Of a DNA stretch of 64,000 nucleotides, positions 31,333 to 43,582 are shown one piece after another. This stretch comes from Hyphodiscus hymeniophilus (lineage: Eukaryota > Ascomycota > Leotiomycetes > Helotiales > Hyphodiscaceae): NCBI GenBank assembly GCA_016508695.1, contig VNKQ01000005.1:1798001-1862000 (forward strand). Reading direction: 5' to 3'. Position numbers and translations under genes: made by a program. Each line of letters starts with the position of its first letter. Positions within the stretch are counted from its first letter, which is position 1. The notes below the pieces were generated by a model that made no database searches, was not told the DNA's origin, and saw only the letters and a program-made list of their open reading frames with translations.

Positions 31333-32336
31333 ATGATTTCGCCACAAGTTGAGGATCGGGAAGGAGATGTCAGTCGAAACTCTGACGCACACGAACTAGA
31401 TCTATCGAACTCCATATCGAATAGTAGCCACCAAGGTAATTGGGTCAATCCCCGGCGGGGATAGATACAACGATAGACACAAGGACAGAAGAGAGATTTC
31501 GAGAGGACCCGAGTGCACCACAGAGCGCTGTCGAGGGGAACGCAGCAGATGAAGACCAGCATGAGGATCCAACAGTGGGCCACGACGAAATACCAATGGC
31601 TCGTCCTTCCATGACACTACAAGAGACGAAATGGTGGGCCATGAGTTTCGAAGAACTATATAAGCATGCACAGAGCAAGAATTTCGGGAAGAGTGAAAAG
31701 GAGAGCAGGAAGTCTGGCCGAGTCAAAATCATTCGGTGGCTTTGCGAGAAAGAAGAAATCATACCATATGCTGCACCGTCCGTTGCGTCCTTGGAAACCA
31801 CTCAGACTATTGCACGTCCCACTGTGCGTCCCACTGGGGCAATATCGCATCCTGAAGCCATTCTGCGTACAACAGATCCTGCACTGCAACGATTTATCGA
31901 CGAGGCAGAGAAGAAATACCAGACGTGGCCAGGCGCTCAACTGAGAGAGCTTGCCATGAATCGATCGTACCAGCTGCTCAAAGACAGCAGTGGCAAGCTC
32001 CCATCAAAATCTTCCTCAGCAATCGCAAACCGGCTTGCAGCATGGGACGTTCTCAAAAGCACTCGGGAGAAGAGTTGGTGGCTAGGAGATGGCATTGATC
32101 TTGTCAACAGAGCAAAGGCGATGGGATATCAGGGTTCTTCGAAAAAGTACGATGTTATAGTCTGGCTACGTTCAACCCCGGAAGACGCTGAGGCGGAGGC
32201 CATTCAGATCGCGAAGCCTACGCCGAATAAGAAGTCTCGGAAGCGAAAGACGGAAGAGGCGCCTCTGCCCGTTTCAAAGCGCCCAGCCAAGGGGTCGAGG
32301 AGACCGTATGGTTGGCATACCTTAAAGCACGTGTGA
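31333..32336 (+). CDS. Orphan protein with three SAP-like repeats
   Basis: Not recognised as a named family. Gene model is join(31333..31435,31489..32336), 316 aa. The contiguous second exon has no early ATG, and a 53-nt intron (GTAATT donor, GGACAG acceptor) joins it in frame to MISPQVEDREG. An in-frame ATG at 31291 would add 14 residues. Three related modules follow: residues about 83-125 (WWAMSFEELYKHAQSKNFG...IIRWLCEKE), 181-222 (WPGAQLRELAMNRSYQLL...NRLAAWD) and 232-264 (WWLGDGIDLVNRAKAMGYQG...VIVWLRS). Each has W-x4-6-L, a helix, a Gly or polar turn and a second helix ending in a hydrophobic WL/AW, like the SAP DNA-binding fold. The C-terminus is strongly basic (KKSRKRKTEE) like a nuclear signal. 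A nuclear, nucleic-acid-binding role is inference. Confidence 0.6.
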
Positions 32337-32866
32337 ACATGGATCACTATTCAAGCATGAAGTTTGCAGGCTGGGCTCATGGAAAGTAAAGTGAGAACGA
32401 ATGATTTCTTCTCTGGAAGCTCCAGGTTGCATCTAAAAGAGGACACTGCTCGGGGACGTGCTACGCACTTCCCATGCTGAAGTACGCCGTATGGTTGGGA
32501 CTATTGTGTGACGCTGGGTCTCATACAATTGCAACAATTTTCGAGCTGCTCCGCAGACTGTAAGCCGCAGCACCTAGACCTCTAGATAGGAAATTGTGAT
32601 CAAAATCCAGAAGAGATTTGAATATTTGGAACACTGGAAGACTTTTGAGATTACTCATTTGTTTCTTTGTACCCTATGCCGCCCAACCCCATGATTTACA
32701 CTTTGTGGGCTTCAATCTGTGCGCAATTTGTTGAACGCGAAGACCCAATACAGTGTGATGGTGGTATTTATCTGAATATTGATCGAGGAGCTGCATTCTG
32801 TAGCTGCGGTGCAAAGCTTTCCAACATCTGGTTTTCATCATTCCATGATACGCAGAGCCACACCGA
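32337..32866. other. Convergent intergenic region, SAP-like orphan / permease
   Basis: 530 bp between stop codons. Both 3' UTRs expected; no gene seen. Confidence 0.4.
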
Positions 32867-34364
32867 TCAAATTGGCGCGCATGTAAACGCACCTCGCACT
32901 GTACCTTCCTGATACTGGTTCTTCTACACAAAAAATTAGCAACCTCATTCCTTCCATTGACACCACGCAAGAAAACTTACAATATCAACAACAGCCGAAT
33001 ACGTCCCTGCGACCAACACAATGATGCCAATCACAAAAACAATCCCATTCACAATACTCAAGAACAGATTCTCCCTATCATGCCACTTTCCTTTCCTAAG
33101 CAGGATGAACCACATCATAGCCGGGAAGTAAAACGTGAATCCCGAGATGAACAACGCAGAGCAAATGCTCAGCAAGTCGGAGAAGAAAGGAATTGCTTCG
33201 GCAATAACCCAAGCGATGATCGTGATGAAGGAGATGAGAGCTAGCCAGGTGATCCAGCCTTTCCTTGTGTTGATGAAGCGCACGACCGAATTCTTGTAGA
33301 TACGGCCATGGATGTAGCGTGCGACGACTGTGCCGTTGATGGCTCCCGAGATGAAGATGACTGGAAGGGCGACGCCGAAAGCGATTTTGGCCATCAGCGA
33401 GCCAGCTGAGAGAAGGGCGGGTGATTCTACATCTTTGCCTACGAAGGCGTAGATTAGGGCGCCGGTTAGGGTGTAGATGAATATTTCAATCGAGCCAAGC
33501 GCCCAGATTGCCTTGACGTAGTCCTTTGGCGTGTGCATTTCGTCCATGAAGGAGAACTGACAGACAGCAAAGGAGTCTTTTTGGTGGAGTTAGAACAATC
33601 GCTGTCATGAGGGTAAAGGGAGAATGAGAATACACAAACATACAGGCAAACACAATATTAGTAATAGCATTGAAAGCGCTCGAAAAGCTCACGTCCGCTT
33701 TAGGCCATGCAGACCAATTGGATGCAGCGACAGTACCGCTCGCCTGACCGTAGGAAATACCAGTTGCAATGATGGTAATACCAATGGCTAGCATGATCGA
33801 AACAAAATCGATGTATCCCAGGATGGCCACATCAGCGAACGACGGCGGAATCGCCAGCAGGAGCAAGATGATAGCTGACACGACACCAAAGACCAACGAG
33901 CAGGCGCCATTGTTGGTCAAATTCGAGAACGCAATGGCCCCCGTCAAACAATGCGATCCAACCAAAAAGATCAACTCCAACGCAAACATGGCCCCAATCA
34001 ACTCGTACCCAAAAGTCCCCATCATCAGTCGTCCAGCATCGGCATAGTGAGCTACTTCGGGAAAGGCTACCTTCACCTGTCCTACAATATGACTTGTGTA
34101 TATCGCGATGAATCCCATCCCCACCGTCGTAATCACACCAGCCACCATACCCAACGTCGCAAAGGCACTTGGGATGGAAAGGGCACCCAGAGCAATGGCT
34201 TCCACAATCAGCACGACGGTCAATCGCTTCCAGCCCAAACGGCTGAAATGGGCGGTGCCCTGCGCCTCGAGCGTCGCAGTATCGCCCATAATATCATCAT
34301 TGGCTTTTTTGACCACCGAATCCTCCGATTGCGTGTCGGGCGTGTGGGATTTGAGGACAGACAT
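32867..34364 (-). CDS. Amino-acid transporter (AAAP family, Mtr-like)
   Basis: Eukaryotic amino-acid/auxin permease family, similar to Neurospora Mtr, the neutral and aromatic amino-acid transporter of the plasma membrane. CDS is complement(join(32867..32923,32981..33576,33644..34364)), 457 aa. About eleven membrane segments are visible, beginning with LTVVLIVEAIALGALSIPSAFATLG, the family's typical first helix. Intron 1 (33577-33643; GTATGT donor, CTAAC branch, AAAAAG acceptor) joins NIVFAY to SFAVCQFSFMDEMHTP, a conserved core block. Intron 2 (32924-32980) joins VVDI to KNQYQEGTVRGAFTC, restoring the family C-terminus; reading through gives a wrong tail. Start ATG at 34364 (MSVLKSHT) precedes a soluble N-terminal region with SEDSVVKK. 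Substrate range cannot be read from sequence. Confidence 0.9.
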
Positions 34365-35552
34365 GGCGTCGTATAGGAGATGGGAGAGGGGAGATGCAAA
34401 AAACAAGCAGAAGGAAGGAAAAGGATTTCACGCTTCTCGAAACGCTAATTGAGAAGAGCTACCAGTAGTTCCCGAGAATGCTACGCAAACTCCGTTGCTA
34501 TTCCAATTTAGAAACCCGATGGTAATTTATATTTGAGTAAATACCCCATAATAACCCGTTGTACGAGTACCATCTGCAGCTCTGCTCATGCTGAAGCCCG
34601 TATTCCAAGAACGAAACCCTCTGTCTGTTCAAATGCATTCTTCGAACTTCTGTGGGATTTGTGAGGCGGTGAAGTCAAACGTGGTTTCCTTTACAAACTT
34701 TTACCTCATTGCCGGAGATTTTGTGGCTCTATCGCCACTAGTAGACGACCGACTAAAGGAAACGGCAGATACTTTGTATGGAGGAGATACGGATAGAAAT
34801 GGTTTCAAGCAGAGATGAATGCAGATATTTGACAACAGAAAATTCGTTTGAGAGATCTCACAAGGAGGGGTACAAATGGAATACGGAAGGCCTGAAAATG
34901 TTATGTATCGAGGTCGCGGTCGTGCTCTTGATTTAAGGTATCGTCGGCTCGCTTACAGTACGGGCCTTCCTGTGCCGTCTAGGCCGTCGTTCCTACAGTA
35001 CCGAGTACTCGAGTAACAACATTTTCTCCGACGGGTTTTCAAGAGCAAAATATCAACCAATATTCCCCACAAGTGATCTAAAGTTGTAGGAACAGGATCA
35101 GTCAACGTTTTGCATGTTTTCTTTAGGCACTCTTGATCTGTGTGAACATGAGAAATCCAGAGATCGTCACGTGTACCTCCGTATTTCGTACCCTGGAACT
35201 AACTGCATTGGGTACTGCCGTGCAACCGGTTTGCCAGACCCACTAGGTAGGACCCGTTTGCCAAGAAAGCTTTTTAAAAAAAACCCTACCTTCAGTATTC
35301 CTTGACAACGACTCATTTATGTGACGCAATACGGTATTCTTGTTCATATCATCATCCTGAAAATAAATGTAAAGTCTTCATGTATTAGATGTTTTGCGAT
35401 GTCACGATTTATGGAATTCGTATCATCGAGAAGTCTTGGAGCGATTACGACCTGGTAAGCCAACACACACGTCAAGCAATAATTCAATTCGAAAAATAGT
35501 TGCTGGCTCATTCCCCAGAACTCCTCCCTCAGAGACGAATATCCACAGCAGT
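34365..35552. other. Intergenic, permease promoter / oxygenase 3' end
   Basis: 1188 bp. Contains the upstream region of the permease gene, an A8 run near 35275 and one TCACGTG core at about 35167. Short frames are not convincing; no gene seen. Confidence 0.4.
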
Positions 35553-36820
35553 CTAGTTGTAGATTTTGGCTGTCAACCCGGGGATAATCTCCAGGTCTTT
35601 CTCTGCGTACATGTACTTCCCATCTTTCGTCACCTCCCTGGGCTTTGTTCGTCTCTGCTGTTGCGTCTGTCTGACCTTCACCCATTCCTCGACCGTCAGC
35701 TTCTTTCCCAAGGCCGTGAAGTCATTCGCTTTGAAGTTTCCACGATTGAGAACCGGGCTATTGGAAATCGTCTCGAGGACGACGTGATTATTTGGCCTGC
35801 CTGCGTCAGTCATATGGAGAGTAAGCTGGATGGAGTACTGTAGTAACCTGGCGAAGAATAGCACGCCAAGCCTGTCAATGTGGGCTTGGTCCTTTGGTGG
35901 GGTGTGAACGCGATGAATGCTGCTCTTGAGATATCCTCCCGTGAGTGCACTCAGAGCATCGCAAATATTGACGGTAATAGTAGCATCTTGCGGCTTCACC
36001 CATTTCCACTCATTTTCCGAGTTCAGGATCTGCAGTGCTGCGACTGGCTGTCTGAACAGTAACGTGATCGTGCCCAGATCGGTGTGGCCAGCCGCATACA
36101 GCCCTCCAATCTTCTCGTTCTCTTCGGGGGTTCTTGCCTTGTAATGCATGTATCTTAAGTGATCTTCTCCTTTCTTGTCATAGACATGGTCTCTTGCTAG
36201 CTGGTCTTCATCGTCCAGCTCCAGCACAACGGCGAGGATACGAAGGAGCTTCTGAACTACCTGCTCATGGATGTCCTGGTGGGCATCAGATCATAATTCC
36301 CATTCTCGCTACGGAGGATTACAAACTCTACTGAACTTTTCAATTTCCTCAATGTGGGTCTGAAGGACCTTGGGTTGCGCCCGTTTGTGAAACCCATCGA
36401 ACTTGGGAGTATTGTAGACCTGTATATTGTCTTTGACACCTTCTACGATCCTAATCTCGTCAATACTACCCATCAACTCAATCTATATGCTTACTGTCTT
36501 AGTCCAGAAGGCCTATAACCATTGTATTCGCCTCTTTCCAGATCTTCAATGTTGTGGTATTTGAGTCTCTCCTCGAGGGGCAGATCATAAAATTCTCGAC
36601 CCAAAGCAAATTGGCGATCCACCTCTTGCTGAGAGATCCCAAAATTCTTCACGTAAAAGAAGCCAACATGATGCGCGGCATGCTCCAGTTGAGAAGCTAG
36701 TCTTTGCTTCCCACCTGGTTTTTCAAACTCGGAGAGGTCGAGTGTCACAAGTTCCGCCCAGTCCAGTTTCTCCTTGGTCTCGGGAACTTGCTCGTACGGT
36801 GTCAGTACTGCGGAGGGCAT
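35553..36820 (-). CDS. 2-oxoglutarate/Fe(II) oxygenase, isopenicillin-N-synthase-like
   Basis: Non-heme iron dioxygenase, 373 aa in four exons: complement(join(35553..35796,35848..36275,36327..36450,36495..36820)). The N-terminal DIOX_N block is VGFFYVKNFGIS; the core carries GHTDLGTITLL (iron ligands His and Asp) and SSIHRVHTPP (third ligand His). The 2OG-binding Arg is probably in HIDRLGVLFFAR, but the usual following RxS Ser is replaced by Gly. The C-terminus (TVEEWVKVRQ) matches fungal members of unknown substrate. Introns are 44, 51 and 51 nt; two use unusual donors (GTTTGT, GTTACT), and the third has no stop and keeps frame, so unspliced reading adds 17 residues. The enzyme probably oxidises a small molecule; no cluster partners flank it. 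Confidence 0.87.
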
Positions 36821-37862
36821 ACTTTCGGGTCTCTTCTAGTCCTTGAAGAGAAATTGTTCTACGGTCCAACTTTTATCGACGGGGGATACTGTATTATTTG
36901 TATGTCACAACTAGCTTCTGTACCCCAAATTGCCGCTTCTTCCGCTCTACATACCATTATCTGAAGATGACCGATCAAGAACTAGCACATCAAGGAGATA
37001 TGTATTGCGCAATCATATCACTGTATGAGCGAGTGAGCTTAACGAAGCCGGAACTGCGTGGGTGGTCACTTACTGGACTGGAGATCCAATAGATCGCAGG
37101 ACCGCGGAAGCGAATCTAGAATCTAGAATGGTAACAGATACCTATTTTCCACTCTGTATACCAACTACATCGCAGTGATATTACCAGACTATCCTTGGCA
37201 GAAAGGTTGAGCTTGCCAGTTTATGGCGTGCTTGCGGGGGAGACTGACGCCAGTCGACCACGTTCAGCTCACCCGATGCTTTAAGAGTGGAGCCTATTGT
37301 GGCGGGGAAGGATACTGGTTGATTGTTTTCAAGGATTTTAGGAGCCATTCACAAGTCCATACGAGTCCTGATTGGGTTCGAGCGGTGACATACAGGCACT
37401 AGTTCTAGTTGGCTTTGTAAACGCTCCCTTTCTGATGCGTCTATCATTTCTGGCGCTCATATTACGAGATCTTGCACTTAATCTGGAATCCGACATCCTT
37501 TTGAAGACCAACGTCTGTGAATGTACCAACCAGTTTCAGAAATCATCGCCTCGGGTTCCTTGATTAAACAGCCTCTGAAGAACTTCTACAAGTAATCCAG
37601 TTCTGCTGAAGGAGTCCAAGAATCAGCTGTGAAATTTGAGAAGGGCGTGAAGAGATGGCAGGATTGATATCAAAAGGAAAGCGCGTATTTATGTATCTAT
37701 GATAATGAACCAGTAGCGAGAGATGCTTCCTCGAGACTGGCTACCTGTTTGATAATGAGACGAAGTTGGAATGAGGATATGTTAAGGAAGTGGTAGGAAA
37801 CTATGAGGAAACCCAACGGCGGCAGAGATATTTTTGGTGTTGATTTCGTCCATAGTGTCCTG
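36821..37862. other. Intergenic, oxygenase promoter / hydrolase 3' end
   Basis: 1042 bp. No convincing frame on either strand. Nothing beyond expected promoter and 3' UTR. Confidence 0.4.
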
Positions 37863-38894
37863 TTAACTATCGGGAATCGAGCGATGAGTGACAGTCACTT
37901 GCTGGCTTTGCCCGCTCGACCACCAATCTCTCAGTTGCGGTATCAAGAACGCCTCAATCGTCGGGTGGATGCCTTCTGAAGTGTGTCCGAACCCCTCCAC
38001 AACTTGAAAAGTCGTAGATATCCCCAATGAGCTCCACTCCTCGTGCAACGATCGAAGCGTAGCAACTCGAGTGACCCGCATCGGCTCGAGACTGGAGGTC
38101 TGCCTTCCATCACCTGCCTGAGATAAAACACCTTTCATCTTCCTCGCCCATTCATTAAAATCTTCATCCGGCACCTGAACATCGTCGCCTCCAACCACCA
38201 TCTGAATTGACCGAATTTTCCGCAGCTCCCCTAGACTCACATCTCCACCCGTAGCTCTCAGCTCTTCCCCGAAAACCTCGCCAACATCAGCGATACCCTG
38301 GGGCCAGTTCAACGCTTTATCGAGCCTCGTCACCCGTCCCGGCGCACCCACGGTGGCACAGAGGACCCTTTCCGGGTGAATATACAGAAACCTATGAACG
38401 AACTGCCCACCGCCCGAGAAGCCACTGAGGAGGAATTTTTCCGTGTCAATCCCCGGATAGCGGGACGTGACTTCGGCAACGATATCCAGCAGCGCCAGAT
38501 CCGCTCTCAAGGTCTTGGATCGCAACAGCTTATAGCTATCCAGATCGAGCTCGTCATCAAGCGCGGTTGGAAACAGGGGCGCAAGAATGGCGCACCGTTC
38601 TCGCTTTGCCAGTCCTATCAGTCGCCGGCGGCATGATCCCACGTCGCGGCCGGTACCGTGTATGTTGATGATTAGGGGAAGTTTGGGGAGTTGGTAAGAA
38701 GGGTGAGAGGCTTCGCCTTTGGAGGTGGGATTCCGGCTCGGGTCTGGGTTGTAATGCTCTGTGGGAACGTAAAGGCAGTAGGAGATGCGAGGGTCGGATC
38801 GGAGGGCCTTCAGTGGAACGGAATCGGTTAGCATGGCGCTCTGGAGAAAACGAGTTGGGACTTGGGCTGTTGAAAGAGGGCGCTTGAAATCCAT
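37863..38894 (-). CDS. Alpha/beta hydrolase, PHB-depolymerase/esterase-like
   Basis: Single-exon 343-aa protein. The oxyanion-hole loop is INIHGTGRDVG and the nucleophile elbow is SGFSGGGQF (GxSxG with Ser). A candidate acid is in the VVGGDDVQVPDEDF strand, and the catalytic His is probably in VVEGFGHTSEGI. The layout matches the LpqC/poly(3-hydroxybutyrate) depolymerase-like esterases. There is no signal peptide (MDFKRPLSTAQVPTR), so it is probably intracellular, unlike secreted feruloyl esterases of this group. Substrate is unknown. The start is the first ATG at 38894; a longer open frame upstream lacks an ATG. It lies between the oxygenase and CAF120-like genes on the same strand without obvious functional link. 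Confidence 0.82.
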   Translation of the reverse strand: MDFKRPLSTAQVPTRFLQSAMLTDSVPLKALRSDPRISYCLYVPTEHYNPDPSRNPTSKGEASHPSYQLPKLPLIINIHGTGRDVGSCRRRLIGLAKRERCAILAPLFPTALDDELDLDSYKLLRSKTLRADLALLDIVAEVTSRYPGIDTEKFLLSGFSGGGQFVHRFLYIHPERVLCATVGAPGRVTRLDKALNWPQGIADVGEVFGEELRATGGDVSLGELRKIRSIQMVVGGDDVQVPDEDFNEWARKMKGVLSQAGDGRQTSSLEPMRVTRVATLRSLHEEWSSLGISTTFQVVEGFGHTSEGIHPTIEAFLIPQLRDWWSSGQSQQVTVTHRSIPDS

Positions 38895-39488
38895 GGCGGA
38901 ACTCGTTGGCAATTTGATTTCTTGAAAGCTAGAAAGGAGTACCGAATGCTCAGAATAGCGGTGGGAAATTGTATAGCCAAACCTCTAATTATATCGAGCA
39001 GGTGTAGAGAGGTATGTGTATCTCTGAAGTTGATCAACGCCACGTATACACGGTCTCCATTTCTCCGACGCCGCCGCAATAAAGCACGCATCATCTGACT
39101 TCTGAAGACAAGACAAATTGCGAAGATAATAGGTAAACAACGACATAACTCTTGAGACGGAAATCGGAAAGTCAAAACCCCAGCGCTTGTGAAGCGTTAT
39201 TCCCTTTCCAGCTCTAGGGTAGAACTTCTCTATCATGCACAGGCACTGCATATACAAAATCATACACGGCAACAAAAAATCTTTAATTCTTCCGACCATA
39301 ACGCCGCGTTGTGATGCATTCTCGGACCTCTACGCCATTAATACACAATACAAATGCAAGCAGCAGCCAAGCCGCGCCATGGAAACCTCCGGAAAACAAA
39401 GACGCTGAAAAATCATTCATCTGGTCGTTCTGCAAACGTTCCCCATGCCCAAAGCTAACCAACTCCAAATCCAAGCATATCTCATTTC
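38895..39488. other. Intergenic, hydrolase promoter / CAF120-like 3' end
   Basis: 594 bp. Expected promoter and 3' UTR; no gene visible. Confidence 0.4.
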
Positions 39489-42400
39489 CTAATTTGGCTG
39501 ACCTGGGTAATACCCTCTCCCGCCCTGTCCGGGACCTCCTGGTTGTTGCGGATTGAAGTATTGTTGTGTTGAATATTGCTGCATCGTAGGCGATTGACGA
39601 CCTGTCTCGGGATTTCTGTACTCTGGACTTGGTGCAGTGAATCCACCGCCTTGAGCGTAGACATTCGCTGCCGGATGGACACCCCATTGTTGCTGCTGCC
39701 TTTGAGGTTGAACAGGATATTGCTGCGGGTACTGTCCCAGACTACCGTAATGTGACTGCGAAATACGGTACTCTTGCTGAGGATGTTGTTGCTGCATTGC
39801 CTGTTGTTGTCGTTGGAGGATAGCGTGTTGGACAGCTTGGCTGTTGATTCCGGCTTTCATTTGCTGTTTATCCTTCTCGCGTGCTTCAATTGTGTTCACG
39901 AGCCCACCACCCATAGACTGCCGGTTATTCTGAGCCATATTGACAAGTGGCTGTTTCGTCAATCGCGCAATGTGCTCTTGTTCTCGTGCGGAAAGGCTAG
40001 GAGCAATGTCGCCAGTAGGACCTAAACTAGTAGCAGCTCCTCGAGAGCCAGGACGCTGGAACAAGTCGGCGGAACTGTTTCGAGAATGTCCTGGTCGATG
40101 GTTTCCAACGGGAGGCGGAGTAGGTGTGCTGTTACGTGCAGTATTGAGAGCGTTTGCTGAAGACTGGCGTTGATGTGCATAAACAGGCATTGCTTGTGCG
40201 CGCTGCTGGACGAACTGCTCGGGCGTGATAGCCTGCTGTTTGCCAAGAGAGGCGCCAGCCATCACGCTCATACCTGGCTGCCATGCAACCGTTCGGCTCT
40301 CGCTAGAGTCGCTTCGGAAGTGTCCTTCAGGTGTGGTCATCGATTGGCTGGGTGATCTGGAATGGTCGGCACTTTGTGGCCTAACTCCTGCACCAGGGTA
40401 GTTCATACCTGGACCCGGACTGGCTTTTCTGGCAGGATTACCGTATCGTGCTGGACGGTCTGCAGTATAGCTTTGGAGTGGTCCTGGGCTGTGACTTCGT
40501 ACAGGGTGTGCATGGGTTGTAGCATAGCTTTGATCAGGGCCGGGGCTTACTGCTCGTGGGGCTCGATCTGAGGTGAGGTTCATCGTTGGGCCAAAGTCTA
40601 TGCGGATTGGGCTTTCCTTTGCAGCACTCTCTTCGGCCACGCTTCCAACTGTACGCATAACACCAGCTCGGGGCCTATCGGCGGAATTCCGCGTGTTCAT
40701 TGAGGGTCGTGTACTGTTGCTATAATAGTCTAGGGTTGAACTGGAATCTTCGTAAAGACTGCTCACAGCGCTGTTACCCCTGTTTCTTCCTTGCTCTGTT
40801 GCTGGGAAGAGATAATCTGCGGGAGCTGCCTTCACATCTTCGGGCGTGCCTATGAGGTTGAATGCAGCTTGATCAATGACATTTTGGCCGAGGCTGCTTG
40901 TCCTCGATGGAGATTCCGCGGAAGTTGGAGTTTGAAGACTGGCAGTTTGCACTGGAAGGGGTTTTCGGGCGATACTTTGACTGATATGTAGAGGGGGTTC
41001 TTGGAAGGATGTACTGCCCATTGAATCTGTTGAGTGCTGCTCAGCATGACCCTTTGCATAGGGTTGTTTGGGCGGAGTAGCTTGGCTGTTCGGACCTGAA
41101 GTAATTTGTGGTGGATCATACGTACGACTTTGGGGCGCATCATTTCGGCCATGAGGTTGAACGGAATGGTTGTCGCCAACCCGAGAATTCGAAATATAAG
41201 GGCTAAATTGTGTTTGTTGAGGAATCTTTGATGTATCGGTATCGGAGCGTTGGACCGGGGAGGAATGCTCAAAAGAGAAACGAGAATTTCTTGCTGCTAC
41301 CAAGCCTTCATTAAGACCGTCATGATTAGCTGGTGACTCCTTTGCGTTGGCGTCTGATAGTACCCCTCTCTGACCTCTATCCTCCGAATACCGACCCATT
41401 TCTTGGTGTCTTTGATCTTCACTAGTCCTGGGCCTTTCTCCACCCGCGTGAATTCCTGCAGCAACTCCACCAGCACCTGCTAATTGAGACAGCGTTGCAT
41501 TCGACATACGACTGTTAGCCCTGCGAAGCTCTGGTGAGTGGTACGGTTTGGTGGGCGGCAAGGTTCCAGGGGCATGTGCAAAGGCTGGTGGTGGTGCGAC
41601 AGGTTCTGGAGAGGTTGTTGCTGCTAACTCCTGAAGCTCTCGAACAGGCGTAGCTCTGGCGAATTCGTCTTCTGAGCTGACACGCTCAGGAGTGCCTCTG
41701 TCACTCGTGTACCTCAAGCCTGTACCGACCGATGCAGCAGTAATTCCTATATTGTGAGGCGGTGGATTCGGAGCGGTTTCATAAGTTCCATCATAATTGG
41801 AAGGAGGCCCTTGGTCTGCATAGCGATCCAGTCCTTGGGTCTCTGAAACTGCTCGATGATGGGAACCAGGTTGTTTTTTCGGGGAAGAGAATGCTCCTTG
41901 AGTAGGCGGAGCTGAGTCCGTCCGGGGAATGCCATTTGGCACATCCGCTGGTGGACCATGGTTCCATGTAATGGACGGTGAGGATCTAATGGAAGCTCCA
42001 TCCTCGAATTGTAACCGACTGCGCGATGGCCCGAAGCTGTTCCGAGTACCTCTCCTGCTGCCGTACTGGCTGGTAGTCCGGCTCCCATTTTCGATAGCCG
42101 TCATTCGTTTTCCTGTCAATTCCTTCATTCTTTTTCTCCATTCGGACTCTCTCCAGTTGGCACTCCCCTGCTCCAAAATCAACCCAGAAACATCCAGAAT
42201 CTCCAAATACCCATATCTTCGATGTTTCGGCATTGCAAACATTAAACTTTCTGGGTTTGTTGTATCTGCGATCAATCGGCCAGGGCGCCCGTATAGAGCA
42301 AAGATGTCAAAGACAGGAAATAGCCAACGGAGCATGATTTCGAAACCTGTTACCGCTGGGTGTACTTCAGGCATCACAAAAACGAAACCCTCGGTAGTTG

Positions 42401-43582
42401 AGGGCGGATTCGAATGAATCGTAATTGATCCTTCAACTTTGACGAGGGTCGACGCATCAATTAACGGTTTGGATTGAGGATAGATTGCAAATGCAGAGTA
42501 TGCTTCAGTAATTGTGGCGATGGGTTGCATTTTCTTCGTCTTCTTCGTGTCGTAGAACTTGACGTCGCCTTTAAGAACGGGAGGTCGTGAGCGGTCATAG
42601 GCGGATTTTTTCTTGTTCACCTGCTTCTGCAGCTTCTGAACCTCCTTTTCATCGGGTGGAGTGACAACACACCAGCATCGTCTCCAAGGAGTACCAGCAC
42701 CAAATCTTACTCGCGCCCAATCTTCCGTCTTGAGCTTTGAGCGCTCCATAATAACGCCGATATTGTTCAAGGCTTTACCCTTTCCTGCTATCAAGGCCCC
42801 GGTATAAGCTTCCTGTAGTGTGGCATGCTCGAACATGGCAAGTCGAATGCCAGCAGTCCATTGTATCAAGGAGTGATGCGAGTTGAAGTGCAGTAGGTAG
42901 CGATTCTTGCCAGCAGTGGATATACTGAGCACGTTCTGGAGAGGGGCTTCGTTGTCTGATCGAGTTGGCAAGCTCTCGATCTACTACATGTTAGTAGCGC
43001 GAGGAGAACAGGACAAAGGGATTTCACCATCTTAATAGAGGCGTCCGTCAGATTGATGAATTTGGGCAGCACTTCTCCATCTTGCCCAGCTGCATCCAAT
43101 TCTGCTGCATCCCACAACGACAAGACCGTTCCCACAAGTTGTGCAAAGCATTCAGTCCATGTTCTATCGGCATTGGCTCTTCCTTCTACAGCTTTGTTAG
43201 CATATAGATTCTCGAAAAGGAGGTGATACATACGTGTATTCTGATCATCCAGCTTCAGAAAATAACCTTCTTGGTACAGCTTATTCGAATGGCTGTTGAG
43301 GAACGTGAATATAGGTTGCAACTCGGGCAGAGTGTCCTGGGATACATCCATCAAAGGTGGCTGGTATGTCTGAACCATGGACATTGGTCTCGACACAGCT
43401 CGTTCGCGCTGGACCCGAGGCTGGGGAGACTCGCCAGCGTCCATGCTGCTTGGATGCTGTGACTGGTTCGGTGGTGTCGCAGGTCGCCTTCCGAAGTCCT
43501 GCCTTGGAGGCTCATATTGTTTCTGCAGTGTCGCTGGTTGTACTGGACTGCTGGTAGAGTCTCTATTGGAGAAGCTCGACAT
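39489..43582 (-). CDS. PH-domain protein of the Caf120/Skg3 family
   Basis: Fungal relative of yeast Caf120 (CCR4-NOT associated) and Skg3 (bud-neck/cell-wall factor). Gene model is complement(join(39489..42980,43028..43185,43234..43582)), 1332 aa. After a disordered N-terminus comes an ordered helical/PH-like block (YQEGYFLKLDDQ, ADRTWTECFAQLVGTVLSLW, FINLTDASIKM then IESLPTRSDNEAPLQNVLSI). A second PH domain follows at about 280-395 (TPWRRCWCVVTPP, LKGDVKFYDTKK, GFVFVMPEVHPAVTGFEIMLRW). The last 850 residues are disordered, Ser/Pro-rich and end in Gln-rich runs (RQQQAMQQQHPQQ). Intron 43186-43233 is 48 nt, stop-free and in frame; removal restores the conserved NTQGRANADRTW. Intron 42981-43027 starts GTGAAA. 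ATG at 43582 (MSSFSNRDS) is the first in frame. Confidence 0.85.

Noticed and set aside
35553..38894. Oxygenase plus hydrolase as a mini-pathway
   Set aside because: Same strand and adjacent, but separated by 1 kb with no shared control element or third enzyme; no support beyond proximity.
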